Source of the DNA: UBA6614 sp002433235
GTDB taxonomy: Bacteria; Verrucomicrobiota; Verrucomicrobiia; Limisphaerales; UBA1100
Direction: 5' to 3'
NCBI GenBank assembly: GCA_002433235.1
Contig: DJHS01000071.1
Location: forward strand, 1-27,984
Length of the DNA stretch: 27,984 bases
The position numbers were made by a program, and so were the translations under genes. The number at the start of each line of letters is the position of its first letter. Position 1 is the stretch's first letter. The notes under the pieces were generated by a model. That model was given only the letters and a program-made list of their open reading frames with translations, had not been told where the DNA came from and searched no databases. Shown piece by piece: positions 14,528 through 21,475 of this stretch.

Positions 14528-15976
14528 CTACGCCAACACGTCCTTCACCACTTTGCCAAACACGTCGGTGAGGCGGAAGTCGCGGCCTTGGTGGCGGTAG
14601 GTGAGGCGTTCGTGGTCGATGCCGAGTTGGTGCAGGATGGTGGCTTGCAGGTCGTGGACGTGCACGGGATTTTCGGCGACGTTGACGCTGTAATCGTCGG
14701 TGGAGCCGTAGGTGAGACCGCCCTTCACACCGCCGCCGGCCAGCCAGTAGGTGAAGCAGTTGGGGTGATGATCGCGGCCGTAGGTGGTCTGGGTGAGTTT
14801 GCCTTGGCAGTAAATCGTGCGGCCGAATTCGCCGCCCCAAATGACGAGGGTGTCGTCGAGCATGCCACGTTGCTTGAGGTCGCGCAACAGGGCGGCGGTG
14901 GGTTGATCGGTGTCGCGGCATTGCACGCCGATTTGCTTGGGCGTGTTGCCGTGGGCATCCCAACCACGGTGATAAAGCTGAATGAACCGCACCCCACGCT
15001 CGGCCAAGCGACGGGCGAGCAGGCAGTTGTAACCGTAGCGACCGGGGACGGTGACGTCCGGGCCGTACATGTCGCGGATGTGCTGCGGCTCGCTCTTCAC
15101 GTCGATCAATTCCGGCACGCTCATTTGCATGCGGAAGGCCAGCTCGTACTGCGCAATGCGCGTGGCGATGGCGGGATCATTGAAGCGGCCGGCTTGTTCG
15201 CGGTTGAGCTGGTTCAACGCATCGAGCATGCGCCGGCGCTGGGCGCGCGTGACGCCGGCGGGATTGTACAGATCGAGAATCGGATCGCCCTGCCCACGAA
15301 ATTTCACGCCCTGAAAACGGCCCGGCAAAAAACCCGCGCCCCAAAGGCGATCGTATAACGGTTGCCCGGCCTTGGCGCGGCCGTTGGAGGTCATGGCGAC
15401 GAAGGAAGGGAGATTGGCATTCTCGCTGCCGAGCCCGTAGCTGACCCACGCACCCATGCTCGGCCGGCCGGGAATGACCGAGCCGGTCTGGAACAGCGTC
15501 GCGGCGGGATCGTGATTGATCGCCTCGGTGTGCATGCTCTTGATCACGCAAATGTCATCGACGAGCTTGGCAACGTGGCGCTGCGGTTCGCTCACCCACG
15601 TGCCGGCCTGTCCGTGCCGCGCAAATTTCAACGTGCTCGGCGCGCACGGGAACGACTTTTGACCGGCGGTCATCGTGGTCTTTCGTTCGGCTGGATAAAT
15701 GGATTCGGGCACCTCCTCACCGTGACGCGAGGCGAGGTGCGGTTTGTAATCGAACAAATCCATCTGCGCCGGGCCGCCGGATTGGAACAGGTAAATCACC
15801 CGCTTCACCTTGGGCGCAAAATGCGGCAGATCGGCCAGCCCGCCAATGCGGTTGCGCCATTCGGTGGTCACGTTGCGCGCATTAAGCAACGACCCCAGCG
15901 CCATGGCGCCCAGCCCAAGCGTGCCGCGTTCCAGAAAAGTGCGGCGGGTTTGTTGGGCGATGATTTCGTTCAGCAT
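14528..15976 (-). CDS. DUF1501 protein, Tat-type signal
   Basis: Start at ATG 15976 (MLNEIIAQQTRRTFLERGTL), giving 482 aa. The frame is open up to 16201, but the extra codons read through two GCCGGC palindromes and are not native. The N-terminus with RRTFLERG and a hydrophobic stretch looks like a Tat signal. The body carries DUF1501 blocks: YLFQSGGPAQMDLFDYKP, HTEAINHDP, GRPSMGAWVSYGLGSE, LYHRGWDAHGN, VIWGGEFGR and GRDHHPNCFTYWLAGGGVKGG. DUF1501 is usually grouped with the alkaline phosphatase/sulfatase superfamily, and its function is not established. In Planctomycetota and Verrucomicrobiota it almost always follows a PSCyt1/DUF1549/DUF1553 gene, as here (137 bp apart). The sialidase gene follows 65 bp downstream. 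Confidence 0.93.
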   Translation of the reverse strand: MLNEIIAQQTRRTFLERGTLGLGAMALGSLLNARNVTTEWRNRIGGLADLPHFAPKVKRVIYLFQSGGPAQMDLFDYKPHLASRHGEEVPESIYPAERKTTMTAGQKSFPCAPSTLKFARHGQAGTWVSEPQRHVAKLVDDICVIKSMHTEAINHDPAATLFQTGSVIPGRPSMGAWVSYGLGSENANLPSFVAMTSNGRAKAGQPLYDRLWGAGFLPGRFQGVKFRGQGDPILDLYNPAGVTRAQRRRMLDALNQLNREQAGRFNDPAIATRIAQYELAFRMQMSVPELIDVKSEPQHIRDMYGPDVTVPGRYGYNCLLARRLAERGVRFIQLYHRGWDAHGNTPKQIGVQCRDTDQPTAALLRDLKQRGMLDDTLVIWGGEFGRTIYCQGKLTQTTYGRDHHPNCFTYWLAGGGVKGGLTYGSTDDYSVNVAENPVHVHDLQATILHQLGIDHERLTYRHQGRDFRLTDVFGKVVKDVLA

Positions 15977-16022
15977 GACGGGGTGAGTAGTGAGTGGTGA
16001 ATAGGGAGTCGTGGCGCGTGAT

Positions 16023-16046
16023 GTGCTGCCGGCATCTTGCCGGCAG
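16023..16046. repeat. GCCGGC palindrome, left arm of an inverted pair
   Basis: The core TGCCGGCATCTTGCCGGCA (16027-16045) is an 8-bp stem with a 3-nt loop, flanked by GTGC and G. The whole 24-bp unit is an exact inverted copy of 16063-16086, with 16 bp between them. The pair sits in the 136-bp gap between the PSCyt1-type gene and DUF1501. It may affect mRNA stability or readthrough between them. Confidence 0.8.
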
Positions 16047-16062
16047 GCCGGTGACGCAACTT

Positions 16063-16086
16063 CTGCCGGCAAGATGCCGGCAGCAC
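16063..16086. repeat. GCCGGC palindrome, right arm of an inverted pair
   Basis: The core TGCCGGCAAGATGCCGGCA (16064-16082) is followed by GCAC and is the exact reverse complement of the unit at 16023-16046. Together they form a BIME-like arrangement: each unit can fold alone, or both into one long stem. It lies 27 bp past the stop codon of the PSCyt1-type gene on the minus strand. Confidence 0.8.
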
Positions 16087-16112
16087 GAGGGGCGATGAAT
16101 TTGTTGAGCGCA

Positions 16113-18719
16113 TCAATTCTGCGTAATCGCTTCGTCGAGGTTGAGGATGGTGTTGGCCACAAGTGCATACGCGGCAAGTTGCGCGGGCGGCAGCTTGGCA
16201 TTGGCGGGTTTTTCGCCGACCTTCAAAAGCTTGGCGGCCTCGGCGAGGTGTTGGGTAAAATCCTTTTCGTAAAAGGCGAGGTCATCGAGCAAGAGTTTGA
16301 GCTCGCTCTTCGTCGGCGGACGGCTGACTACAGTCCGAAAGGCCCACGCCACGCGGTCGCTTGCGCTGCCTTTTTGCTGCAGCATTCGCTCGGCAAGGAA
16401 GCGCGCGGCTTCGACGAAGGTTTTGTTGTTCATCAGCGTCAACGCCTGCAAGGGCGTGGTCGTTAGGTCCGTGCGCACGGTGCACACCTCGCGGGCGGCG
16501 GCGTTGAAGGCCATCATCGTGGGCGGCGGCACGGTGCGGCGCCAGTAGGTGTACATGCCGCGCCGGTAAAGCTTGTCGCCTTTGTCCTGTTTGTAGGAGG
16601 CATTGGAGATGCTGCGCCAAATACCCGGCGGCATGTAGGGTTTCACCGAGGGCCCGCCAATCTGACCGTTCATCAGGCGGCTGGTGAACAACGCTGCATC
16701 ACGAATGCCGTAGGGCGTCAACCGCTTGCGAGGGCCGCGGGATAGCAGGCGGTTTTCCGGATCGCGTTCATGGTGCACCCGGCTCACCTGCCGATACGTT
16801 GCGCTGGTGACGATGAGCTTGTGCATCGCTTTTTGATCCCATTTGCGCCGGATGAATTCCGTAGCCAACCAGTCGAGCAACGCCGGATGACTCGGATGCT
16901 CGCCCTGCACGCCGAAGTTCTCGCTGGTCTTCACCAGACCAAGGCCGAAGTAGTGTTGCCACATGCGGTTGACCGTGACGCGCGCGGTGAGCGGATGCGC
17001 CGGGTCCATCAGCCACTGCGCGAGGCCCAGGCGGTTGCGCGGCCATTGGGCGTTCCATGCGCCCAGCACCGGCGGCGTGGCGGGTCGGAGCTTTTCGGAT
17101 TTGTCCGGTTGATCGTACATCCCGCGGTTCAACAGAAATGTGTCGCGCGGTTGGGCCAGTTCATGCAACACCATCACTGTGTCCGGCGCGCCGGACTGCG
17201 GACGCGGCACGGAAGTTTGCACCACTTTGATTTTCACCGGCGCAGGCACCACGAATTTCGCCTCGTCCGCCGATAAATTCGGCCAACTCTTGGGCACTTT
17301 AATAAAGGGCGGACTGTTCCCGTTATTCGGCCCCAGCCCGGCCTCGGCGATGTTGTTGAAGAACGCGAACAGCCGATAAAAATCCTTTTGGCCGACCGGA
17401 TCGTACTTGTGATCGTGGCAGCGCGCGCACGTGAGCGTCAGCCCGAGGAACATCGTGCCCATCGTCTCCACGCGATCGGCCACGTACTCCACGATCCATT
17501 CGTCCGGGATCGAGCCGCCCTCGGAGTTGATGCGATGATTGCGATTAAAGCCCGTGGCCACCTGCGTGAAAAAATTGCGGTCCGGCAACAGGTCACCCGC
17601 CATCTGCTCCGTCACNNNNNNNNNNNNNNNNNNNNNNNNNNNNNNNNNNNNNNNNNNNNNNNNNNNNNNNNNNNNNNNNNNNNNNNNNNNNNNNNNNNNN
17701 NNNNNNNNNNNNNNNNNNNNNNNNNNNNNNNNNNNNNNNNNNNNNNNNNNNNNNNNNNNNNNNNNNNNNNNNNNNNNNNNNNNNNNNNNNNNNNNNNNNN
17801 NNNNNNNNNNNNNNNNNNNNNNNNNNNNNNNNNNNNNNNNNNNNNNNNNNNNNNNNNNNNNNNNNNNNNNNNNNNNNNNNNNNNNNNNNNNNNNNNNNNN
17901 NNNNNNNNNNNNNNNNNNNNNNNNNNNNNNNNNNNNNNNNNNNNNNNNNNNNNNNNNNNNNNNNNNNNNNTTCAGCGCCTTGATCAGCCAATCGCGCCAC
18001 ACCCACATGTAGCGCAGGCGATCGTTTTGATAGCCATCCGTGTCCGCATAGCGCGAGGCTTCCATCCAGTCCAACGCCATGTGCTCGCCGTACCGCGGCG
18101 AAGCCAGCAGCCGATCCACCGCTTTCTCGTACGCCCGCGGCGAGGTGTCCTTTAAAAACGCATCCAGCTCCGCAATCGTCGGCGGCAACCCCGTCAGGTC
18201 AAATGTCACCCGCCGCAGCAACGTCGCCTTGTCCGCCGCCGGCGAAGGTTTCAACCTCTCTCTTTCCAACCGCGCCAACACAAACGCATCAATCGGATTG
18301 CGTCCCCACTCGCCATCCTTCACCTTCGGCAACGCCGAACGCTTCGGAGGCACAAACGCCCAATGCCGGTCATCCTCCGGCCACTTTGCCCCGGCCTTCA
18401 GCCACTGCACCAGCTTCGCGCGATCCGCGTCGCTGAGGTTGCGATTCGAATCCGGCGGCGGCATTTGCAAATCCGGATCCGTGCTCGTCAACCGCTTGAG
18501 CATTTCGCCATCCGCCAACACGCCGGACTCCAGTGCCCCCGCCCGGTCATCCAGCCGCAACTTCGCCTTCCGCGCCTTCCCGTCCGGCCCGTGGCAATTA
18601 TAGCACGCATCCGAAAGCACCGGCCGAATGTCTCGCGCAAAATCGATGCCACCGCGAGGCGCCGCCCAGCCAACCTGTGCGGCTAACAAAAACGCCAAAA
18701 TGATGCGCCCAATCGTCAT
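16113..18719 (-). CDS. PSCyt1-DUF1549-DUF1553 secreted cytochrome-like protein (contains N gap)
   Basis: Signal peptide MTIGRIILAFLLAAQVGWAA. The PSCyt1 domain has a c-type heme site, C39-Y-N-C-H43, then DUF1549 (RVTFDLTGLPPT, YADTDGYQNDR, GFNRNHRINSEGG, VEYVADRV). A second CxxCH lies in LTCARCHDHKYDPVGQ. DUF1553 runs from about NRLGLAQWLMDPAHPLTARV through MWQHYFGLGLVKT, GEHPSHPALLDWLA, SATYRQ and RRTVPPPTMMAFNA to TTTPLQALTLMNN. These proteins are abundant in Planctomycetota and Verrucomicrobiota and are thought to be exported heme proteins linked to polysaccharide use; the reaction is unknown. The 355-N gap falls inside DUF1549 and keeps the frame. Followed by a DUF1501 gene, its usual partner. 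Confidence 0.92.
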   Translation of the reverse strand: MTIGRIILAFLLAAQVGWAAPRGGIDFARDIRPVLSDACYNCHGPDGKARKAKLRLDDRAGALESGVLADGEMLKRLTSTDPDLQMPPPDSNRNLSDADRAKLVQWLKAGAKWPEDDRHWAFVPPKRSALPKVKDGEWGRNPIDAFVLARLERERLKPSPAADKATLLRRVTFDLTGLPPTIAELDAFLKDTSPRAYEKAVDRLLASPRYGEHMALDWMEASRYADTDGYQNDRLRYMWVWRDWLIKALXXXXXXXXXXXXXXXXXXXXXXXXXXXXXXXXXXXXXXXXXXXXXXXXXXXXXXXXXXXXXXXXXXXXXXXXXXXXXXXXXXXXXXXXXXXXXXXXXXXXXXXXXXXXXXXXXXXXXXXVTEQMAGDLLPDRNFFTQVATGFNRNHRINSEGGSIPDEWIVEYVADRVETMGTMFLGLTLTCARCHDHKYDPVGQKDFYRLFAFFNNIAEAGLGPNNGNSPPFIKVPKSWPNLSADEAKFVVPAPVKIKVVQTSVPRPQSGAPDTVMVLHELAQPRDTFLLNRGMYDQPDKSEKLRPATPPVLGAWNAQWPRNRLGLAQWLMDPAHPLTARVTVNRMWQHYFGLGLVKTSENFGVQGEHPSHPALLDWLATEFIRRKWDQKAMHKLIVTSATYRQVSRVHHERDPENRLLSRGPRKRLTPYGIRDAALFTSRLMNGQIGGPSVKPYMPPGIWRSISNASYKQDKGDKLYRRGMYTYWRRTVPPPTMMAFNAAAREVCTVRTDLTTTPLQALTLMNNKTFVEAARFLAERMLQQKGSASDRVAWAFRTVVSRPPTKSELKLLLDDLAFYEKDFTQHLAEAAKLLKVGEKPANAKLPPAQLAAYALVANTILNLDEAITQN
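17616..17970. other. Assembly gap (355 N)
   Basis: A run of N interrupts the DUF1549 domain. Flanking codons are in the same frame: ...WRDWLIKAL plus a split codon AA? on the upstream side, and VTEQMAGDLLP on the downstream side. Family knowledge predicts only about nine residues between these blocks, so the stated gap length is probably wrong. Confidence 0.99.
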
Positions 18720-18784
18720 GAAACCAGAAACGCGAGGCTACGGCAAAACGGCCTTTCACACAAGTTTGCGCCGTGTCAATCTCA

Positions 18785-19708
18785 CTACTCTGTCGGCAAA
18801 CCGTTTGCCAGTGCGATGATCGCCCAGGTGGTGCCCCAGTAGACGGCGGTTTCCTCCACGGACTTTTTCTTTTTGGCCTTGGTGCCGCGCACGGGCCAGG
18901 AGCCGTCCTTGCGTTGGGTCTTCAGCAGAAAGGCGCGGGCCTTGGCGAGAGGCTTGTCATTTGGCGCGTGCCCGGCGCGTTGCAGGGCGTACAGCGCGAG
19001 GCCGGTTCCGAGGGCGTCGCTGGGATCAGCGGTCAGCCAGCCCCAGCCGCCGTCTTTATGTTGATGCGACAGCAACGTCTTGGCCGCTTGGTCGCGGGCT
19101 TTTGCGTCATCCGCTTTTACCGCCAGCAATAATTGCAGGGCGTACCATTCGGTGCTTTTGCCGGGGGCACTCTTGGCAATGGCCGGCAACGCGCGGGCGG
19201 CGGTTTTGTCGTCCGCCACGAGGGCGATCCATTGGGTGGAGGTGATGCTCGTCTCGGTGGCAGGCCGTTTTTGGCCGGGCAATTGGCCGCCGGATTTCCA
19301 CGTGCCATCCTCGCGCTGAGCATTCGGCAGCAGTTTGGTTAAACGGTCCTGCTGGGCCTCGGGCAAGTCCAGCCCGTACAACATCTGCGCCACGCCTTCC
19401 TTGTTGAGGTGCCCAACAATCTTGCCTTTGTCGTTCTTGCCCAGCGACGCTTTCACCGACCAATCGATCCATTCGTCGAGTTCATCGCTCACCGCAAAGC
19501 CCTTTGATTTGGCCAAGCTCAGGCTCCACACCATTGTGTTGATGCGATGGCACGAGACGCAGTTGCGCTTCTCAATCCAGTTCACGCCCTCTTCCTCGAT
19601 GAACGGAATGGCGCGCTCGATGGCTCGGCGCGTTTGCTTTTCCGTGGCGGATGAATTCATCACAGAGGCACAGAGAGCACAGAGGATAAGGAATGGGCGC
19701 ATCGTCAT
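18785..19708 (-). CDS. c-type heme site fused to a squalene-cyclase-like (alpha/alpha) toroid
   Basis: 307 aa, start at 19708 (MTMRPFLILCALCASVMNSS), an apparent signal peptide. A single heme-attachment motif, C50-V-S-C53-H54, lies in WIEKRNCVSCHRINTMVW. The rest is helical, with QW-like repeats characteristic of prenyltransferase/squalene-cyclase toroids: AQREDGTWKSGG, HQHKDGGWGWLT and TQRKDGSWPV. The terpene cyclase acid motif DxDD is not seen, so cyclase activity is unlikely. Similar proteins occur in Planctomycetota and Verrucomicrobiota next to PSCyt-type genes; no function is established to my knowledge. It lies between the VHL-like sulfatase gene (54 bp upstream) and the PSCyt1-type gene (65 bp downstream), probably in one operon. 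Confidence 0.85.
   Translation of the reverse strand: MTMRPFLILCALCASVMNSSATEKQTRRAIERAIPFIEEEGVNWIEKRNCVSCHRINTMVWSLSLAKSKGFAVSDELDEWIDWSVKASLGKNDKGKIVGHLNKEGVAQMLYGLDLPEAQQDRLTKLLPNAQREDGTWKSGGQLPGQKRPATETSITSTQWIALVADDKTAARALPAIAKSAPGKSTEWYALQLLLAVKADDAKARDQAAKTLLSHQHKDGGWGWLTADPSDALGTGLALYALQRAGHAPNDKPLAKARAFLLKTQRKDGSWPVRGTKAKKKKSVEETAVYWGTTWAIIALANGLPTE
19661..19690. repeat. CACAGAG-type short tandem repeat within a signal peptide
   Basis: Three imperfect units, CACAGAGG, CACAGAGAG and CACAGAGG, lie in a row. On the minus strand they encode the ILCALCAS part of the signal peptide of the heme/toroid protein. Sequences of this kind occur as dispersed non-coding repeats in several bacterial groups as I recall; only one copy was found in this window. 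Confidence 0.55.
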
Positions 19709-19762
19709 GATCAGATGACAATCAGTTTCAACTAATTCACCTGCGCGGTCAATCGCGGCGGT

Positions 19763-21475
19763 TTATTTCGGCACCACGGCCTTGGCGGCGCGGTCATCGA
19801 CGCGGAAATATCCGAGCGGTTTGGCGCCAGCCGTGGCCTCGGCGATTTGCCAGACGGCGCCAGGGCGCGTTCGTTGGCGCTTGGTTTTGCCCGGTTCGAG
19901 GGTCGCGTAATGTCGGCGGTCGCCCTTGGGCGTCATCCAGTACAACTGCACGGGCCGCGGGCGCCGGTTGATAAAGATCACATCAAACCCGCCGCCGGCG
20001 GGCTTGGAGGCAGGCGCCTTCGCCGGGGCCTTGAGGGGGATCCATTTCAGCGAGGGCATGGCGGCAAGGGACGGCTGGGCGGCCGGGGCAAATTTCTTGG
20101 GCGCACGGGTGCGGAGATGCTCAAGCGTGGCCGCGTAGTCCGGATGCGCGGCGAGATTGCGCCATTCGTAAGGGTCGGTCTGAATGTCGTACAATTCCTC
20201 ATCGCCGCCGGCGTAGCGAATGTAACGGAACCGTTCAGTGCTGAGGCCGAAGCTGCCCGGTTCTGCCAAGTGGGTCAACGCCACGTGCGGCCAGCGGGCA
20301 ACGGGCTGTTTCAAGAGCGGCACGAGGCTGGGCCCGTGATGATCCGGTTGCGCCGGCAAACCCGCCAGTTGTATGAGCGTGGGAGCCAAGCTCAACAGGC
20401 TCACCGGCCGCCGACTGACGCCCGGCTTGGTGCCGGAGGGCAACCCGGGCACGCCCTGAGGCACGCGCACCATCAACGGCACCCGCGTGCACACGCGCCA
20501 GGCGGTGAACTTTTGCCAATGTTGTTTCTCGCCGAGATGCCAACCGTGATCGCTCCACAGCACCACGATGGTGTTGCCGGCATTCGGCCCATTCTGCAGC
20601 GCATCCAACACGCGACCGAGCATGGTGTCGGCAAAATAAATCGAGGCGAGATAACCCTGCACCGCCGCCTTCCACTGCTGGTGTTTCTGGATATGGGCGA
20701 AATAGCGGTTTGGACCGCGGCGCTTGCCCTCGGGCGGGAGATCATCCAGATCATCGGCCTTGTAACCGGGCGGCAACTGGATGGATTCCAGCGGGAACGG
20801 CGCGAAATATTTCTTGGGCACAAACCACGGCTCGTGCGGTCGGTAGATACCGCAGGCGAGGAAGAACGGTTTATCGTGTTTTCGGGCCAGCTGTTTGCCC
20901 ACCCAATCGGCCACCAACACGTCGCCGCCATATTCCTCATCGGTGGCGTCCAGCGCCGCCCAGTCGGTCTCGACATACTGCCAAGGCTCCCGCGGAATGC
21001 TCACAGGGCGTTTCTTCGGATACAGCGTGCGCGGGAACGGATTTTCCGTATCCTTTTTCGGGAAATACTCATCCCACGATTGGGCGTCGATAAAGTAATG
21101 CAGCATCTTGCCAGAACCGGCGGCCCAGTACCCAGCGCGGGAGAAGGTCTTGGGCAACAACTCCGCCTTGGGCAAAATTTCGCGCATGCTTTGGTTGTTG
21201 GCATACAACCCAGAACGATGCGGCGATTGACCAGTGAAGATCGCCGTGCGCGATGGATTACACGCCGGTGCCGGGCAATGGGCGTTGGTGAAGAGCACGC
21301 CCGAAGCGGCCAAACGATCGAGGTTGGGTGTGCGAGCCTGCGGGTGACCGCCGAGGCAACCGATCCAGTCGTTCAAATCATCAATGGCGATGAAGAGGAC
21401 GTTGGGTTTGGCGGCGGAGAATGAACTCACCACTGAGACCCAGAGCGCGCCGAGGATGAGTATTGTTTGTTTCAT
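19763..21475 (-). CDS. Iduronate-2-sulfatase-like sulfatase with C-terminal VHL-beta-like domain
   Basis: 570 aa with signal peptide MKQTILILGALWVSVVSSFSA. Catalytic domain of S1 sulfatases: Asp32-Asp33 in FIAIDDLND, formylglycine motif C72-N-P-S-R76, GKMLHYF, RPHEPW, and WSDHGWHLGEKQHWQK with the second metal-ligand set. The DDLNDW and CNPSR pattern fits the iduronate-2-sulfatase-like subgroup. After a Pro/Ala-rich linker (about 460-495), residues 499-542 align without gaps to human pVHL 74-117, with VIF, NR.PR, W513, Y523, TL.PG and W542 matching. This domain may bind a ligand and target the enzyme. The start codon overlaps the DUF1552 stop (ATGA, 21472-21475), so synthesis is coupled. Confidence 0.94.
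   Translation of the reverse strand: MKQTILILGALWVSVVSSFSAAKPNVLFIAIDDLNDWIGCLGGHPQARTPNLDRLAASGVLFTNAHCPAPACNPSRTAIFTGQSPHRSGLYANNQSMREILPKAELLPKTFSRAGYWAAGSGKMLHYFIDAQSWDEYFPKKDTENPFPRTLYPKKRPVSIPREPWQYVETDWAALDATDEEYGGDVLVADWVGKQLARKHDKPFFLACGIYRPHEPWFVPKKYFAPFPLESIQLPPGYKADDLDDLPPEGKRRGPNRYFAHIQKHQQWKAAVQGYLASIYFADTMLGRVLDALQNGPNAGNTIVVLWSDHGWHLGEKQHWQKFTAWRVCTRVPLMVRVPQGVPGLPSGTKPGVSRRPVSLLSLAPTLIQLAGLPAQPDHHGPSLVPLLKQPVARWPHVALTHLAEPGSFGLSTERFRYIRYAGGDEELYDIQTDPYEWRNLAAHPDYAATLEHLRTRAPKKFAPAAQPSLAAMPSLKWIPLKAPAKAPASKPAGGGFDVIFINRRPRPVQLYWMTPKGDRRHYATLEPGKTKRQRTRPGAVWQIAEATAGAKPLGYFRVDDRAAKAVVPK

Noticed and set aside
16023..16086. CRISPR repeat pair
   Set aside because: Only two units, inverted rather than direct, palindromic themselves, with a single 16-bp spacer and no cas genes.
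15977..16201. 75-codon N-terminal extension of the DUF1501 frame
   Set aside because: The extension reads through both GCCGGC palindromes and the 3' end of the upstream gene. The conserved start MLNEIIAQQTRRTF at 15976 begins the Tat-type signal.
19847..21424. 525-codon plus-strand open frame
   Set aside because: It is entirely antisense to the VHL-like sulfatase, which has full family motifs. The predicted protein is Arg/His/Gly-rich without recognisable domains; long antisense frames are expected in GC-rich codon usage.
19763..21475. Link between the VHL-like domain and the PhyH oxygenase as a hydroxyproline writer/reader pair
   Set aside because: PhyH proteins are a different branch from prolyl hydroxylases, the genes are over 7 kb apart, and the pVHL His115 equivalent is missing; nothing in the sequence supports a direct link.
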